DNA of 64,000 nt from assembly GCA_946894095.1 (NCBI GenBank), contig OX335653.1:2361001-2425000 (forward strand). Direction: 5' to 3'. The stretch is from Incurvaria masculella (taxonomy: Eukaryota; Arthropoda; Insecta; Lepidoptera; Incurvariidae). Below, one piece after another: positions 43,132 to 54,059 of this stretch. Numbering within the stretch: position 1 is the stretch's first letter; each line of letters begins with the position of its first letter. Both the position numbers and the translations under genes were made by a program. The notes below the pieces were generated by a model. The model did no database searches. It had not been told where the DNA came from and worked only from the letters and a program-made list of their open reading frames with translations.

Positions 43132-43610
43132 TTAAGGGCCTGGTACTAGCCAAATCGCAAAGTTAGACGAGGCACCCCAAGTTAACTAACTAAGTCTGAC
43201 GATTATAAGTGTCATTCTTACAATATATGATTCCTTGTCTAGGAATTGAATTATTTTCGTTAATGTATGTTTCCTTTTTCTATTAAAAATACATTGCGGA
43301 AATGGTGTCCATTTCCGAACTTTTTTGACTAAATGTAGAAATCTAAAAGCAAATGGTTTTTTTTGTTTATGCATATATGCTGTTTTTGCTTATATCTAGA
43401 AATCGAATTACTTTCAGATTTCTAATGAGAAAAATCAACTTTTTTATTTTTATTATTATTTAAATAAATGACGGAATAAAAAAATATTAACAATCCATTA
43501 TCAGTCTAGAGTTCTATTTGGATTTGCTGAAGCGTTTCACTACATATTATTACATTTGTTATAAAGTGCATTTGTATGGCGCGAGTAGTTGGCTAGTCCT
43601 AGCGCCTTAA
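43132..43610. mobile_element. MITE-2 copy b, TTAA-flanked, 479 bp
   Basis: It is in the same orientation as copy a at 7966 and nearly identical to it over the full length, so both are young. Ends TTAAGGGCCTGGTACTAGCC and CTAGTCCTAGCGCCTTAA. Confidence 0.88.
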
Positions 43611-43623
43611 ACAAAAATCTCCG

Positions 43624-44102
43624 TTAAGGCGCTAGGACTTGCCAACTACTCGCGCCATACAAATGCACTTTTTAACAAATGTAATAATATGTAGTAAACG
43701 ATTCAGCAAATCCAAATAGAACTCCAGACTGATAATGGATTGTTAATATTTTTTTATTCCATCATTTATTTAAATAAGAATAAAAATAAAAAAAGTTGAT
43801 TTTTCTCATTAGAAATCTGAAAGTCATTCGATTTCGAGATATAAGCAAAAACAGCATATATGCATAAACAAAAAATTCCATTCGCTTTTAGATTTCTACA
43901 TTTAGTCAAAAAAGTTCGGAAATGGACACCGTTTCCGCAATGTATTTTGTATAGAAAAAGGAAACATACATTAACGAAAATCATTCGATTCCTAGACAAG
44001 GAATCATATATTGTAAGGATGACACTTATAATCGTCAGACTTAGTTAGTTTACTTGGGGTGCCTCGTCTAACTTTGCGATTTGGCTAGTACCAGGCCCTT
44101 AA
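43624..44102. mobile_element. MITE-2 copy c, inverted beside copy b
   Basis: It is opposite in orientation to copy b and separated from it by 13 bp (43611-43623). Ends TTAAGGCGCTAGGACTTGCC and GGCTAGTACCAGGCCCTTAA. Together they form a palindrome of about 970 bp. Confidence 0.88.
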
Positions 44103-44106
44103 TTAA

Positions 44107-44307
44107 TTGAAAACCACTGTTTCAGTTCACTTGATATTTTGGATCTAATATCAAGCAAAACATTTTCGTGTCTTTTTTTATGTGGTGAAATTTTTTTTTA
44201 TGAAATCAAAACCAAGTTGTGTATGAGGTTAGACAAATGATATATTTAGTTATTTTTGCCTAATATTAGATAATAGACATCAAGTAAATTGAAACAGTGG
44301 TTTTCAA
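44107..44307. mobile_element. MITE with 29-bp inverted ends, 201 bp
   Basis: Left end TTGAAAACCACTGTTTCAGT and right end ACTGTTTCAATT-complement (GAAACAGTGGTTTTCAA) are inverted repeats, extending to TCACTTGAT/ATCAAGTAA. It sits 4 bp from MITE-2 copy c. Confidence 0.75.
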
Positions 44308-44409
44308 CATTTAATTTAGTAAGCTACCTTTTTTTAGGGAGCGTTATTTGCTGAAACTTATTTTTTTTGTAATTCACATAGATGTAGGTGATTTTATCAT
44401 GACTTAGCC

Positions 44410-44545
44410 TGGTTTTCACCAAGTGCCGATTTATTTTAATCGACACTTAAAGTGCTGATTATCTTGTTATATTGCAAGCTGCTATTAAAGGCCCTTAATA
44501 TGTGGTGATTAAGCTAATAAGCAGTAGGTGAAAAAGGCCCCAAGC
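44410..44545. repeat. CACTTGGTGAAAACCAGGC-type short MITE
   Basis: Ends GCCTGGTTTTCACCAAGTGC and AAGCAGTAGGTGAAAAAGGC. Two further copies lie side by side at 48578-48803. Confidence 0.65.
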
Positions 44546-45185
44546 TTAGTATGCCAATTTAATAAGACATTACTGTGTAATCCTCTTACAATGTTCACGT
44601 GCATCCATGTGACCTTGTGCGTTGCACACCTCCGCATCGTTGCCACTATCTTGAGAATTTCATAAGTCAATATTTGAATGTAGTGTATTAATGCGGCTAG
44701 TATAATCTAGGCGACCTAGGCTGCATAGCAACGTGCCTGGTCACCGTGCTCAGGTGAAGTCACTAACTTTACCATGACCATGATTTAGGACATCAACTTC
44801 ACCGTGGTCCGTTTTGAACGACAGGACGAATAAAAAAAAATATTTCGATTAATCTGACTTTTACACTTAGTTTACACTCGAGTGGAAACATAATTCGGAC
44901 CATCTGACAAATCGTTATACTTTCATAATCGACTCCTGCTTATACATATAGAGAGTTCATGGTGCTAAGTAATCATTGCTTATTTGATTCAATTGAAGAA
45001 AAAATATCGAGTAACGTTTTACCTAAAATGCAAGATTTATATTTATCATTAGTAATAAGTGCTATTGAAATATTTTTCTTGATACAAAAAGTTACTATGA
45101 GGTTTTCCTACATCTATCCTGTTTTGAAAACTATTGTCTTTAATACTTCATAACACATTCTGGTTCCTGTATGAAGTTTATTTAC

Positions 45186-45735
45186 TTAAGGTGGCCCAAC
45201 CCGCTCATTTCCCCATACAAAAGGGGAAAGAAGATCACGCCTATATTTCTTGTCAGAGATCCAAAATTTTGCTCAATATAGCTTTATTTGATTGAACTAG
45301 ATGTCTGATGACCATTGGCATTGTAAAATTGTGTTTGGTTTCCAAGTTATAACGTCCGAAAGTTCGGATTTTTCGCGCGTTTTATACAATTACTTTGGAG
45401 GTGGATTACTCAATGATAAAGTAAGAACATCTTGAAAAGATTAGTCATCAGACATAGCTTGTTTAATCAAGATTTATAATCTATTTGGTTTTTGTTAGAT
45501 TTTTGACTACAACGGTCGTGGTTTACTTTTAGCTACAAGTCGTTTTGTAATTAAATTTTTCGGAAATCTTATCAAATCATACACTATGCATATTGTCTTT
45601 TTTGTGGACATGTTGCATCTTCCTCATCACGGAGCTTGTCTTTTTCTTTGAAACAGAGAAGGTACCAGAGCGCAACAGCACGGTTTTGTATCGTGCCCGC
45701 GAATGAGTTCGTCCCGCCGGGTTGGGCCACCTTAA
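45186..45735. mobile_element. MITE-1 copy, TTAA-flanked, 550 bp, reverse
   Basis: Same ends as 17548-18090 but in the opposite orientation (CCCCATACAAAAGGGGAAAG comes first). TTAA lies at both borders. Confidence 0.87.
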
Positions 45736-45929
45736 GGCTCCAACTGAGTCCGGCGTTCAGCAAACAAACGATAATTTATTTGTTTATTTATACCTCTGAC
45801 CTCTGGAAGCAGCGAGTTTTCGTTAGGGTTTATGCATGGTTGTATGCGCGTCAAAATGGTTTTCAGTCTACTGTTTAAAGTGATTGACTTTATGTTTCAC
45901 GCTTATTCACTAAATAAATATTTATAATC

Positions 45930-46165
45930 TATTTGGTTTTTATTAGATTTTTGACTACAGTGGTCGTGGTTTACTTTTAGCTATAAGTCGTTTTGTAAGT
46001 AAACTTTTCGTAAATCTTACCAAATCATACACTATGCACATTGTCTTTTTTGTGGTCATGTTGCATCTTCCTCATCACGGAGCCTGTATTATTCTTTGAA
46101 ACAGAGAAGGTCCCAGAGCGGAACAGCACGGTTTTGTACCATGCCTGCGAATGAGTTAGTTACGA
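45930..46165. repeat. Partial MITE-1
   Basis: It covers only the half with CTACAGTGGTCGTGGTTTAC through GCACGGTTTTGTACCATGCC. It ends without the TTAA terminus, so it is truncated. Confidence 0.75.
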
Positions 46166-46179
46166 ACGTTTATTTACAG

Positions 46180-46345
46180 ATCATTTGGAGCCGCCTGTAT
46201 AGCAGGAGGAACGCATCGGACGCATTCACGCACGTAAGCGCACGGCATGCGCATGCGTACGGCCGTTCTGCGCTTGCGCACGCAATCTGCAATCTGTGCC
46301 GTCGAAGTCGTCCATCTTTACATGCGTTCTCTTGTTTTGTATTAG
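46180..46345. promoter_or_regulatory. CpG-rich patch with NRF-1-like motif
   Basis: GGCATGCGCATGCGTACGGC at 46243-46262 contains a near-match to the GCGCATGCGC palindrome bound by NRF-1/Ewg in animals, within a short CpG-rich island next to MITE-1 DNA. Binding is inferred from the motif only. No nearby start exon was found. Confidence 0.3.
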
Positions 46346-46659
46346 CACTAGTCAGCATATCTTCCTAGCTTTGGGGCTTCTAGGTATATTAAAGTTGTGG
46401 TCGAAGCAATGGATATTTGGGTTTTTGCTGGATTGCTAAACACATTGAACCGAACAACATAACACATTCTAACAGTAGTAAGCGATCATGAGATTTAGGG
46501 AAAAGTGGTCTACGACCAAGGCTATATAAACTCTGAACATCACTATGAATATATATTAAATACATTAAAATATGTTACGTGTAAGTTGTTTATTCTATAA
46601 ATGTCGAATATTTTATAACAACTTTGGATGACATTATTTTCTTGTTCCATACTTTTTAG

Positions 46660-46800
46660 ATTGGTTAATCCCGCGTTTGGTACCATCGCATTAAACGAAG
46701 GCCATTACTTTCGAGGTAGTCGTGCAATATGAGGAAGGTTCTGGCATTTAACTTAGTTCTCACGTGGTGTGTTGGCACAGTAGCTGTCCATGTCGAATTC
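46660..46800 (+). repeat. SINE body fragment
   Basis: TTTGGTACCATCGCATTAAA through AGCTGTCCATGTCGAATTCC. It lies directly beside the last exon of gene D. Confidence 0.65.
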
Positions 46801-46827
46801 CACAAAAAGCTTAATTACCTGCCCGTA

Positions 46828-47020
46828 TCAAGCGACGAGGATCCCGTAGGCGTAGGTGAGGAGGTAACCGAGTGCGTAGAGGCCGAGCGTGGCGTCGAGG
46901 CAGAGCGCGAGCTGCGTGCGTGCGTCGCGCTCGAAGGCCGCCCGACGCAGCGCGCCGGCCACGAGCGCAGCCAGCCGCGCGAGCTCCGAGAGCAGCACGA
47001 CCAGGAGCGATGCGGCGATG
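46828..47020 (-). CDS. Gene D last exon (two predicted membrane segments)
   Basis: Minus-strand acceptor CCGTCGCTTGCAG, entering in phase 2, and TGA stop at 46830-46828. It reads IAASLLVVLLSELARLAALV, then GALRRAAFERDARTQLALC and ATLGLYALGYLLTYAYGILV-A-stop. Two hydrophobic segments are separated by a charged loop. With exon 1 the protein has 158 residues. This is the copy of the 193-bp array furthest from the promoter, and the only one with this stop and 3' flank in sense orientation. Function unknown. Confidence 0.68.
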
Positions 47021-48157
47021 CTGCAAGCGACGGATACAGTAGGTGTGGGTGAGGAGGTAGCCGAGCGCGTAGAGGCCGAGCGTGGCGTCGAGGCAGAGCG
47101 CGAGCAGCGTGCGTGCGTCGCGCTCGAAGGCCGCCCGACGCAGCGCGCCGGCCACGAGCGCACCGAGCCGCGCGAGCTGCGAGAGCAGCACGACCAGGAG
47201 CGATGCGGCGATGCTGCAAGCGACGGATACAGTAGGTGTGGGTGAGGAGGTAGCCGAGCGCGTAGAGGCCGAGCGTGGCGTCGAGGCAGAGCGCGAGCAG
47301 CGTGCGTGCGTCGCGCTCTGCCTCGACGCCACGCTGGGCCTCTACGCACTCGGTTACCTCCTCACCTACGCCTACGGGATCCTCGTCGCTTGATACGGGC
47401 AGGTAATTAAGCTTGCTTGCCTAATTAAGGTAAGGAGCGATGCGGCGATGCTGCAAGCGACGGATACAGTAGGTGTGGGTGAGGAGGTAGCCGAGCGCGT
47501 AGAGGCCGAGCGTGGCGTCGAGGCAGAGCGCAAGCTGCGTGCGTGCGTCGCGCTCGAAGGCCGCCCGACGCAGCGCGCCGGCCACGAGCGCAGCCAGCCG
47601 CGCGAGCTCCGAGAGCAGCACGACCAGGAGCGATGCGGCGATGCTGCAAGCGACGGATACAGTAGGTGTGGGTGAGGAGGTAGCCGAGCGCGTAGAGGCC
47701 GAGCGTGGCGTCGAGGCAGAGCGCGAGCAGCGTGCGCGCGTCGCGCTCGAAGGCCGCCCGACGCAGCGCGCCGGCCACGAGCGCACCGAGCCGCGCGAGC
47801 TCCGAGAGCAGCACGACCAGGAGCGATGCGGCGATGCTGCAAGCGACGGATACAGTAGGTGTGGGTGAGGAGGTAGCTGAGCGCGTAGAGGCCGAGCGTG
47901 GCGTCGAGGCAGAGCGCGAGCAGCGTGCGCGCGTCGCGCTCGAAGGCCGCCCGACGCAGCGCGCCGGCCACGAGCGCACCGAGCCGCGCGAGCTGCGAGA
48001 GCAGCACGACCAGGAGCGATGCGGCGATGCTGCAAGCGACGGATACAGTAGGTGTGGGTGAGGAGGTAGCCGAGCGCGTAGAGGCCGAGCGTGGCGTCGA
48101 GGCAGAGCGCGAGCAGCGTGCGCGCGTCGCGCTCGAAGGCCGCCCGACGCGGCGATG
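47021..48157 (-). repeat. 193-bp tandem array of the gene D exon, with an inverted segment
   Basis: Minus-strand copies start (after CTTGCAG) at 47213, 47643, 47836 and 48029, with a shortened copy at 48157 and stubs at 47450 and about 47316. The array is broken at 47316-47431, where about 95 bp of the exon end and 3' flank (matching 46808-46905) lie in the opposite direction. Copies share more than 95 percent of bases by eye. The period equals 64 codons plus one base, so each copy changes frame; long frames through the array are artefacts. Confidence 0.78.
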
Positions 48158-49936
48158 CTGCAAGTATCAAGCGATGAGAATACAGTAGGTGTTCTGCAGA
48201 TTTTTATTGGCTGTTATGCCATAATATGTCGAACAACTCCTCGTCAATATCCTCGATCACTTCCAAGTCACTTCCAACGTTTCTATGTGGTCGAACCTAT
48301 AAATAAAAAAAAATTAAACGTCCGCTGGCAGCGCCTCGTCAGCACAGGCAGGCATTATGAAAACACTTGTCTTTCATCAAGTGAACCCCCGGACATTTTC
48401 TAGACATCTAGACGGACCTAGGCAATCCATTGCTGGTAACCAGACATACTGAAGCAATAAATGGAGTAATATAGAGCCACCCCAATAATATACATGACAT
48501 GACTGTAATCTGTCGTTTATCTTGACACATTCTGAAGACATTTTGATTGTAGCTGCACTACTAGCTAATATCGTTTAGGGCCTTATTCACCTACTGCTGA
48601 TTAGCGTAATCGCCACAGCCTTTCTTAGCAGCTTGCAATCAATACCAATACAAGGTACTCCGCACTTTAGAATTAATTAAAATAAATCAGAACTTGGTGA
48701 AAACGAGGTTGAGGGCCTACTGCCGATTAGGTTAATCGCCACATATTAAGCAGCTTGCAATCAAAACCAGTACAAGCCAGCACTTGGTAAAAACCAGGCT
48801 TATTCTAGTAACTTGAACGCTGCCTACGGGTCTGCAAATAATGCTGAATGCATTTGGTGCCGCCGCTCACTGTTTACCCCTGGTGAATCGCTCCCTAGTT
48901 CTTCAACGGAATCTAGATGGCGCCACTAGCGAAAAAGTAAAACTAAATGTTATTTGTTTACGCATCAACGTACCTACAATGTAAATATATAATTATAAAC
49001 TCATCAAATGTAATTTTGTAAATTGACACACAGAATCCTCACCACTAGACAAATCCATGAAATCTAAACATGACTGGCAAAACAACGCTACACATCAACT
49101 GCATGTTAAAAACTATGTCGGTTTCATAACTCTCTTCGAAATATGTGCACCGTGCGTTAGGAATTGAGCAGTGTTTTGGAATTTATATTGCATTTCAAAT
49201 TCAAATCTGTGAGGATTTGGCAGATGTAAGTTTGTAAAATTCAGTTGATTTCTAATTACTTTCAACTTTTCAAATAATAGCGCCATCTATACTTTGCTGC
49301 AAGCGTTTCGAATCCCTATAGTACCATCTAGCGGGTGTAACTATGAACTAATATTACCATGTATCATTTGAACTCAGAAGAGAACGGTCTCGTTCGCGTC
49401 GGTCGCGTCATAGAGGGCGCCACCATCACGGTTTTTCCGATCACGATCCCATAAAATATTGTTACATTTCTAGCAAAATAGTAAAGTTACACATGTTTGT
49501 AATGTATTCTAAGGATGGCTGCTTAACACGTATTTGCCTTAATGGTATGGAGTAGGTTTCCCTAAAAGCAATATTAACTATCGTAAATAGATGATCGAGG
49601 AATCAACCCTTATAAATAACTTCCAACAACGAGCGCACAAAAAATGACGCCACGCGACTTACAGATACTTACAACATTATATCATTTGATTATATCGCCG
49701 TACACATTTGTAGCGCAATGATGAAAACGGAGAAATATCCAATTTGAAGTTTCCCAAATTGGCAGGTAAAATGATAGAGATAAGAATGATTTTTAATAAC
49801 CCTGATGGTCGTTACTTCATTCTTCATTCGTAATTATGTATTCAGCGAGAGTTGGCCAAGGCCAAATTCCTCCGGCGGCACAATTGAGGTGTAGACAATT
49901 TTTTAGTTCTATACGTTCTCCTGTTATTTCTTCACC
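48158..49936. other. Gene D intron, left part
   Basis: 48578-48803 has two adjoining copies of the CACTTGGTGAAAACCAGG-type MITE (GGCCTTATTCACCTACTGCT; AAACCAGGC at the end). Elsewhere I see AT-rich sequence without exons. Confidence 0.5.
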
Positions 49937-50490
49937 TTAAGGTGGCCCAACCCGGCGGCCCTATCTCTTTCGCGGGCACGGTACAAAACCGTGCTGTTGC
50001 GCTCTGGGACCTTCTCTGTTTCAAAGAATAAGACAGGCTCCGTGATGAGGAAGATGCAACATGTCCACAAAAAAGACAATGTGCATAGTGTATGATTTGG
50101 TAAGATTTACGAAAATTTTAATTTCAAAACGACTTATAACTAGCTAAAAGTAAACCACGACCGCTGTAGTGAAAAATGGAACAAAACCCAAACAGATTAT
50201 AAATCTTGATTAAATAAGCTATGTCTGATGACTAATTTTTTTAAGATGTTCTTACTTTATCATTGCGTAATCCACCTCCAAAGTTATTGTATAAAACGCA
50301 CGAAAAATGCGAACTTTCGGACCTTATAACTTAGAAACCAAACATAATTTTACAATGCCAATGGTCATCAGACATCTAGTTCGATCAAATAAAGCTATAT
50401 TGAGCAAAATTTTGGATATCTGACAAGAAATATGGGCGTGATCTTCTTTCCCCTTTTGTATGGGGAGATGAGCGGGATGGGCCACCTTAA
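49937..50490. mobile_element. MITE-1 copy, TTAA-flanked, 554 bp
   Basis: Ends TTAAGGTGGCCCAACCCGGC and GGGATGGGCCACCTTAA with TTAA at both borders. It is inserted 48 bp inside the gene D intron, close to the donor site at 50537. Confidence 0.87.
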
Positions 50491-50537
50491 TGTTATTCTC
50501 TCATTAATACCTACAAAACAAATCCATACCCACCAAC

Positions 50538-50821
50538 CTGATATACCGCAACCCCTCGCTCTGCCGACCCAGAAGCCACAGCAGTACCGCCAGGTAGTAC
50601 CAGCCGCCGCCGCCCCTCCCAGCCCCGGAGTGCTGCGCACCAGCGTCTACCACCACCGTCCTCACCGGCTCCTCCTCCTCGCACGATACGGACGAGCAGG
50701 AGGACTCCGACCAGACGTCTTCGAGCACGATGGTGGGATAATCGGACGAGAGCACCAGCGGAGAGGTGTCCGCTGATCCAAATCGCGGTATAGGTCTCGA
50801 CCGCTCGAATGCATTAGTCAT
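50538..50821 (-). CDS. Gene D first coding exon
   Basis: ATG at 50821-50819 (context GAAATGA). It encodes MTNAFERSRPIPRFGSADTS, an acidic Ser-rich stretch (SESSCSSVSCEEEEPVRTVV), a Gly-rich patch and a hydrophobic WYYLAVLLWLLG. Donor ATATCAG|GTTGGT, phase 2, fits the acceptor at 47020. The protein probably sits in a membrane with an acidic N-terminal tail and about three hydrophobic segments (residues ~79-90, ~96-116, ~133-157). I do not recognise a family. The overlapping plus-strand Pro-rich frame is a shadow. Confidence 0.68.
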
Positions 50822-51136
50822 TTCTAAATACCATAAAGTTGGAAACCAAACGCTAAGAAGTCCTTAATCACGAGCCAATTTTCCGTATTTTTTTTCAACA
50901 ATTTATCTCCCAGAATAATCACACGCATTGAGCGCGCTGCGCGCGCATGCTAGGTCCATGGTATTGACATATTTTACTTTTGGCATGAATACTTTTTAAT
51001 TTTGTTTTATTATCTGATGTTATCGGACCACGAAATTTTAATAGGTAGTCTTCATATAAAATTCCGCTGTGCAACAACGCTCTTATGCGACTGAATGCAA
51101 TCAGGTGCTAACAATCCTTAACCAAGTTAATAGAGC

Positions 51137-51404
51137 AGCGATGGGTCGTTTGCCAGATATTCGCGACCCGGGTCTGACCGAACGATCCGAAAATCGAACG
51201 GGACACGTGTATTTTGACCCGTTCGCGACCCGGGTCTCCTGTATCGTTCGCGACCCGAGACTTTTCGCACGGGTCGCAAAAACACGGTTCGCGAAGATAC
51301 GGGTAGCAAAGACACGGGTCGACGAACAACAAAAGACCCGTTCGGTCATTCACTGCAGGCGACCCGGGTCTTTTGACGTTCGTTCGCGAACGACCCATCG
51401 CTAT
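51137..51404. mobile_element. Short MITE with AGCGATGGGTCGTT termini
   Basis: AGCGATGGGTCGTTTGCC and CGCGAACGACCCATCGCT are inverted ends. The inside repeats GACCCGGGTC-type words. It is related by its first bases to the element at 16028. Frames on both strands are caused by the repeat words. Confidence 0.75.
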
Positions 51405-51895
51405 ACCTAATTGAGCACCATTACCGAGGTATCTAAATATACAAAGATGGCCCCCATTTCTGTCACCAAAAATACCTATTAGCCGTGCCGTATTTCTGAT
51501 TAATTAAATCTCATCTCAAGGGTCATAATATAATATAAATAAATATTATTTCATAATAGCAACAACATGCATATTATGTTGAATAACTTATGTACGGTAC
51601 ACTTTTTACGCATAATTCAAGCGTCCAATTTAAAAATCCCAAACAAAACAAATGAGGCGGCACAAAATAATTCGATCAACCCTTTGTTTATTTTAAGATT
51701 TAGCGCTGATCGCCCGTTTAGCTAAACCTCTCATTATAATATTAACGCTGAACAAACATGAGGCTGCCATAATAACTTATTCAACGGTCGGTGTAATGGG
51801 GCCATCAGATTAGCTCGAAAGTAAAGGGTTCACTGGAACTGCCGCCTAGTAGGTTTACGTTTAGTAGTTAACTAATGACAGAGGGGTTGATCGAG

Positions 51896-52258
51896 TTACC
51901 CTTTGAGATTCAACGTGTGTTTCGTATTAATCTCGATGAATCTGAACTTAGTCATGTGGTTGGCATACCAGAAGGCTCTGAAGGCGATGTTTCCATAAAA
52001 ACCTAGCTTGGAAATAATTTGCATCCGTCTGTGCCGATTTACTTTATTTTCTGTATCTAAAATCAGGCAATCAATCGATACATTTGTCTGAAGGATAGGG
52101 TTCGACGACACTTGAATGAAATTCATTATTTTTTCTTCTTGCTTTCGTTTAACTAATATTTTATTCTTCCAAAAAATAAAATGTGCAGATTCAGGTATAA
52201 TTTCAAGAGTTTGATTAAAGAATAGAAAGCAGTGTTTTAAAACATATTTCCAAACTAT
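51896..52258 (-). CDS. Gene G last exon (120 codons plus stop), tentative
   Basis: Acceptor CACGTATAAAG, phase 0, TAA stop. It reads IVWKYVLKHCFLFFNQTLEI, then NFIQVSSNPILQTNVSIDCL and FRAFWYANHMTKFRFIEINT. The frame is long for such AT-rich DNA and the composition is protein-like, but no family is recognised. The branch and acceptor are plausible, not strong. Confidence 0.42.
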   Translation of the reverse strand: MVWKYVLKHCFLFFNQTLEIIPESAHFIFWKNKILVKRKQEEKIMNFIQVSSNPILQTNVSIDCLILDTENKVNRHRRMQIISKLGFYGNIAFRAFWYANHMTKFRFIEINTKHTLNLKG

Positions 52259-52379
52259 CTTTATACGTGAAAAAAGCAATTCAGATGCTTACATGAGACA
52301 CAGCTTAACTATAATACCAATGCAAAAATAATTGAAGAAAAATATGAAATTGAGTGAGGGAATTAGTGAAGTATATAAT

Positions 52380-52500
52380 TACCTGCAGTCGTAATATTTT
52401 TATTTTATTTTATTTGGGAAATCAACAGCTTACATATCTAGTGCAATTTTGAAAATTAAAAATTACCTTAAACTACAGCCAATTACAGATTTCCTCTAGT
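52380..52500 (-). repeat. CR1-like LINE 3' tail
   Basis: TTATTTTATTTGGGAAATCA then ACAGCTTACA reads on the minus strand as TGTAAGCTGTTGATTTCCCA, similar to the 3' ends of short CR1/L2-like insertions. Very short. Confidence 0.4.
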
Positions 52501-52929
52501 TACCGTTACAATTTTGTAGATTAATATCAGTAGTATAAAATGCGTAAAAAGAGAAAAAAGAAGAACAAGTGAAGTGAACGAGTTTAAACGTCTAATGGCC
52601 TAATTTAGACTTTCCAAATATATATAGTGAATTGTCTTCAATTTTGATCTAAACCATAAAACTGTTGTTTAAAAACGTTTCTTACGGACTTAACCACTTT
52701 CGGTTGGAGGCTGGCTTGATTAAAGGCGCCATATTTAGAACATTACGAGACAAATTTATAGAATTTCTTCCTAGCTCCGATCCGGTAATGATGCCATTTA
52801 AACTGCCGCGGCATCAACAATCGGAGTTCATCTTAAATTTTATTCACTTTTTTCTAGCGTTCACCCTTAATTTAACCCTCATCTAAATGCTCTGTGAGCA
52901 TGAGCATTTATTTGTGAAGGGTATTTTGC

Positions 52930-53100
52930 TTTGTTAGCCCTGATTGCAGGAAGAGAAGTCTGAGTTAATCAATGTTCAAACACGTCACTTTTACTGAACC
53001 GTATGGAGTTGACTGAGCTTCTTCCTATACTGTCCATAAAAAATGACTTTTTTAACCATACGTCAACTTAATGTTTTCATCTTTCGTGCACTAGGTCATC
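52930..53100 (+). repeat. GCAGGAAGAGAAG-type short repeat, copy 1
   Basis: GATTGCAGGAAGAGAAGTCT, TTAATCAATGTTCAAACACG, ATACTGTCCATAAAAAATGA and TCTTTCGTGCACT. Matching pieces are at 2515-2640, 54398-54545 and, reversed, 56105-56265. Confidence 0.65.
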
Positions 53101-53770
53101 AAATTCTGAATGTTATAAAATGAGAATCAACGTGTCGACGTGTTGAAGCCGAAAAGTGAATCTATTTTTTACATTGGCAACTCCGAAAACGGCGGGAGAC
53201 CAGCGCCCACCACCGTTGTACGACGACCGGAACATTTTCGAAAATAGAACGAATTCTCACACAATGGCGCCCTGCTAGGCTCGCGTCGTTTCTAGCATTT
53301 CAATGTGTTTTTTGACAAGTCGTAAAAAAGTTACCATTGTGCCTGTGTCCCCGTTTTGCATGCGCTACTGACTTTAGGAATTAATTAGGTTTTTTTATAT
53401 TGTTTTGTGTTGCAAGCGGTAATTCGGGGGCATCGGAATAATCAATTAAGGATCAATAATAAAACTCACAATCGAATTCTAAGATTTTTTGTTGGGCTGT
53501 TTTTTTATTCTTGGAGTTTCATATGAGCATTAGAGATAAATGATTCTTAGAGTGGACGTTGGTTGGAGGGAAAATCCGTTTTCCCTGGTTAAAACACTTA
53601 AATTCATAGGTATCGCTAATATAAAAGGATATTCATTTGAAAACTTTTAATATCCAGCGTACATAGCAGTGACCGCCTATCTTTTTAGAGACAGTTTCTT
53701 TCCGAACCCCATCCTTATGAGCACATATAATACATTGAATTTGCGAAAAATATTACAGTTATTACCTTAC

Positions 53771-53855
53771 CTGTATTAATTTAAACAGCTTACAGTCAAC
53801 TTGATTCGGTTCTCCGTCAAACAAACTGCGAATTGAGTCATCAGTCCAAGCACAT
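53771..53855 (-). CDS. Gene G upstream exon (28 codons), tentative
   Basis: Acceptor GTGGCAATCCAG, one base then CAWTDDSIRSLFDGEPNQ and VDCKLFKLIQ, donor ATACAG|GTAAGG in phase 0. It would join the exon at 52258 in frame. A competing frame starting at ATG 53902 (MEGTAAIASPRAISGNPDVL) with a GTAAGC donor is also possible. Only one of the two can be right. Confidence 0.35.
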
Positions 53856-54059
53856 CTGGATTGCCACTGATTGCCCGTGGTGACGCGATGGCGGCGGTTC
53901 CCTCCATGATCACTGCTTGATGTCACACACTTAGTTATGATATTATGTCATAATCACCTCGTTTGAATGATTTGCTTGGGCGCGCACGGCAAACGGCTCA
54001 TTTACTAAGCCCGGCAGTGCGATTACGCAACATTTGAGGATGGTGCCGCGGTACGTGTA

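Noticed and set aside
46811..48188. Long plus- and minus-strand frames of up to 263 codons in the GC-rich array
   Set aside because: They run through 193-bp tandem units whose period is not a multiple of three, so they are products of the repeat and of low stop-codon frequency in GC-rich DNA. Only the phase-matched last unit is kept as an exon.
51069..51410. Overlapping 80-113 codon frames on both strands
   Set aside because: They are caused by GACCCGGGTC-type words in a short MITE.
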